Source: Deltaproteobacteria bacterium
Lineage (GTDB): Bacteria; Myxococcota_A; UBA9042; DTJE01; S145-11
Length of the DNA stretch: 32,375 nt
Direction of reading: 5' to 3'
Assembly: GCA_015493765.1 (NCBI GenBank)
Contig: WGCQ01000180.1
Coordinates: forward strand, 1-32,375
In this document: one piece after another, positions 31,655-32,375 of the stretch
Layout of the letters: the number at the start of each line of letters is the position of its first letter
How positions within the stretch are numbered: position 1 is the first letter of the stretch
The notes under the pieces: model-generated
What the model saw: the letters and a program-made list of their open reading frames with translations, nothing else
Database searches by the model: none
What the model was told of the DNA's origin: nothing
Made by a program: the position numbers and the translations under genes

Positions 31655-32101
31655 CTATTTGTCCCAAATTACCTGACTAAAGTCGGTAGGTAATTTGGGC
31701 CTGTGCAAAAAAGATTTACCCGGGAACCTGGACATGGCTCGGCACATATAGCGCATGTCCGAATCATGGATCAGGCCGCAGTCACCACGGCAATACGAAC
31801 GCAGGTCAGAGTCGTGGATCAGGCCACAGTCCTTGCGACAAAAATAACGCAAATCCGAATCATGGATCAGGCCGCAGTCACCACGGCAATACGAACGCAG
31901 GTCAGAATCGTGGATCAGGCCACAGTCCTTGCGGCAAAAATAACGCAAATCCGAATCATGGATCAGGCCGCAGTCACCACGGCACAGGTAACGCATGTCC
32001 GTATTGTGCACCAGGCCACACTCGCCCGAAGCCAGCACCGACGGTGCAGCCACACCCACCAACACGGCCAACATCGTCCACAACAGCAAAAAGTGTTTCA
32101 T
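31655..32101 (-). CDS. Secreted cysteine-rich protein of six tandem 16-residue repeats
   Basis: The 148-residue product has a signal peptide ending near VLA-SGE. Six contiguous 16-residue repeats follow, of the form CGLIHDSDLRYFCRKD, each with two cysteines (C-x11-C) and an invariant H-[DN]-[ST]-D-[LM]-R core. Repeats alternate between YFCRKD and SYCRGD endings, reflecting a 96-bp higher-order unit. After the repeats a short linker (AMSRFPGKSFLHRP) leads to a last 14 residues that are encoded by repeat element D. I do not recognise the family; twelve regularly spaced cysteines in an exported protein suggest disulfides or metal or heme binding. GGGAGG upstream selects ATG 32101 over a GTG at 32104. 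Confidence 0.8.
   Translation of the reverse strand: MKHFLLLWTMLAVLVGVAAPSVLASGECGLVHNTDMRYLCRGDCGLIHDSDLRYFCRKDCGLIHDSDLRSYCRGDCGLIHDSDLRYFCRKDCGLIHDSDLRSYCRGDCGLIHDSDMRYMCRAMSRFPGKSFLHRPKLPTDFSQVIWDK
31663..31699. repeat. Short palindromic element, copy D (CCCAAATTACC family), inside a gene 3' end
   Basis: Perfect 12-bp arms CCCAAATTACCT (31663-31674) and AGGTAATTTGGG (31688-31699) enclose GACTAAAGTCGGT, whose GACT/AGTC also pairs. On the minus strand it encodes PKLPTDFSQVIW and runs into the stop codon of the cysteine-repeat gene. It lies 15 bases after the hydrolase stop on the plus strand and may also act as a bidirectional transcript end. Confidence 0.85.
31761..31952 (-). repeat. 96-bp tandem duplication within the cysteine-repeat gene
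   Basis: Two adjacent 96-bp units (31761-31856 and 31857-31952) differ at only two positions, G31811 versus A31907 and A31838 versus G31934. A third partial unit continues from 31953. Each unit encodes two 16-residue protein repeats. Confidence 0.93.
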
Positions 32102-32124
32102 CACATGCCTCCCATGCCTGCTAC

Positions 32125-32153
32125 AGTCTAACCATTTTACAAACGTGAGGCAA
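32125..32153 (-). promoter_or_regulatory. Promoter of the cysteine-repeat gene
   Basis: On the minus strand TTGCCT (32153-32148) and TAGACT (32130-32125) are 17 bases apart, about 24 bases before ATG 32101, with GGGAGG between. Confidence 0.5.
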
Positions 32154-32167
32154 CCGGCTTAATGTAT

Positions 32168-32221
32168 CCCAAATTACCTGACCAAATTCGGCAGTGAAAC
32201 TTCGCCTTACGGCTCGTTGTC
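32168..32221 (+). repeat. 54-bp repeat, copy E
   Basis: It matches 26755-26808 at 47 of 54 positions. From 32222 to the window end the sequence is GC-rich palindromes (GGCGGGCGAGACGCCCGC; GCAGGCGAGGCCGCCTGC) and CACGGY simple sequence, with no gene. Confidence 0.8.
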
Positions 32222-32375
32222 ACGGCCTGCGGCCTTAGGGAGTACGCCGCAAGCGGCCCATCTGCAAACCACGGCCACGGTCAACCGAAGGCGGGCGAGA
32301 CGCCCGCGAAACAAGCAGGCGAGGCCGCCTGCGCTCCACGGCCTCGGCCACGGTCATCGGGTTAATTTCCAACAC

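Noticed and set aside
31705-32000. CRISPR array
   Set aside because: The regular repeats are contiguous 48/96-bp coding units without unique spacers.
31703-32131. Plus-strand open frame across the cysteine-repeat gene
   Set aside because: It is the mirror of the 48-bp coding repeat; the minus strand has the ribosome-binding site, promoter and signal peptide.

Overview
The window reads as chromosomal DNA of a Gram-negative, probably anaerobic bacterium. The Gram-negative reading rests on two lipoprotein-type genes, an outer-membrane-barrel-like protein, a polyprenyl-phosphate sugar transferase and a secreted matrixin-like protein with a C-terminal sorting tail. The anaerobic reading rests on a 2-hydroxyacyl-CoA dehydratase cassette and a soluble NuoE/NuoF/NuoG-type iron-sulphur flavoprotein complex. 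DUF507, the matrixin with its tail and the GltD-NuoG fusion together suggest a Desulfobacterota/Myxococcota-like ('deltaproteobacterial') lineage; this placement is an inference, not a measurement. No prophage, transposase gene, CRISPR array or rRNA was seen.

Layout. 0.3-4.4 kb: sugar transferase, FKBP prolyl isomerase lipoprotein, metallophosphoesterase lipoprotein. 4.6-6.9 kb: rpsT (-) diverging from rplM-rpsI plus a coupled unknown gene. 7.2-7.7 kb: membrane-anchored thioredoxin-like protein. 7.8-12.0 kb: a tight operon of two 2-hydroxyacyl-CoA dehydratase-type subunits, their ATP-dependent activator and an SLC13/ArsB-type permease, closed by a clear terminator. 12.2 kb: tRNA-Asn. 12.5-15.9 kb (-): a rifampicin-phosphotransferase-like dikinase overlapping an unknown lipocalin-like protein. 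16.1-22.9 kb (-): a four-gene redox operon (REC-like protein, NuoE, NuoF, GltD-NuoG fusion). 23.1-26.7 kb: a matrixin with a degenerate active site, a homocysteine methyltransferase/MTHFR fusion and a DAHP synthase. 27.4-29.7 kb: outer-membrane barrel, a metallo-beta-lactamase/beta-CASP-like protein that has lost its metal ligands, and DUF507. 30.1-32.1 kb: NADK2-like NAD kinase, glyoxalase-II-like hydrolase and a secreted cysteine-rich 16-residue repeat protein.

Working together: the dehydratase cassette needs a low-potential electron donor and the NuoEF/GltD-NuoG complex handles NAD(P)H and probably ferredoxin electrons, so the two could be linked metabolically, though nothing in the sequence ties them physically.

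The intergenic DNA is unusual. A family of palindromic elements with CCCAAATTACC / GGTAATTTGGG ends occurs at least seven times, in lengths from 25 to about 260 bp. Three long copies share a right half with a compensating hairpin, and one short copy supplies the last 14 codons of the cysteine-repeat protein. Other intergenic material includes a dense hairpin cluster at 26.9-27.2 kb, degenerate CACGGY-type simple repeats and a C10 tract touching a -35 box. The points most worth follow-up are the repeat family, the two pseudoenzymes, the dikinase/lipocalin-like pair and the cysteine-repeat protein.
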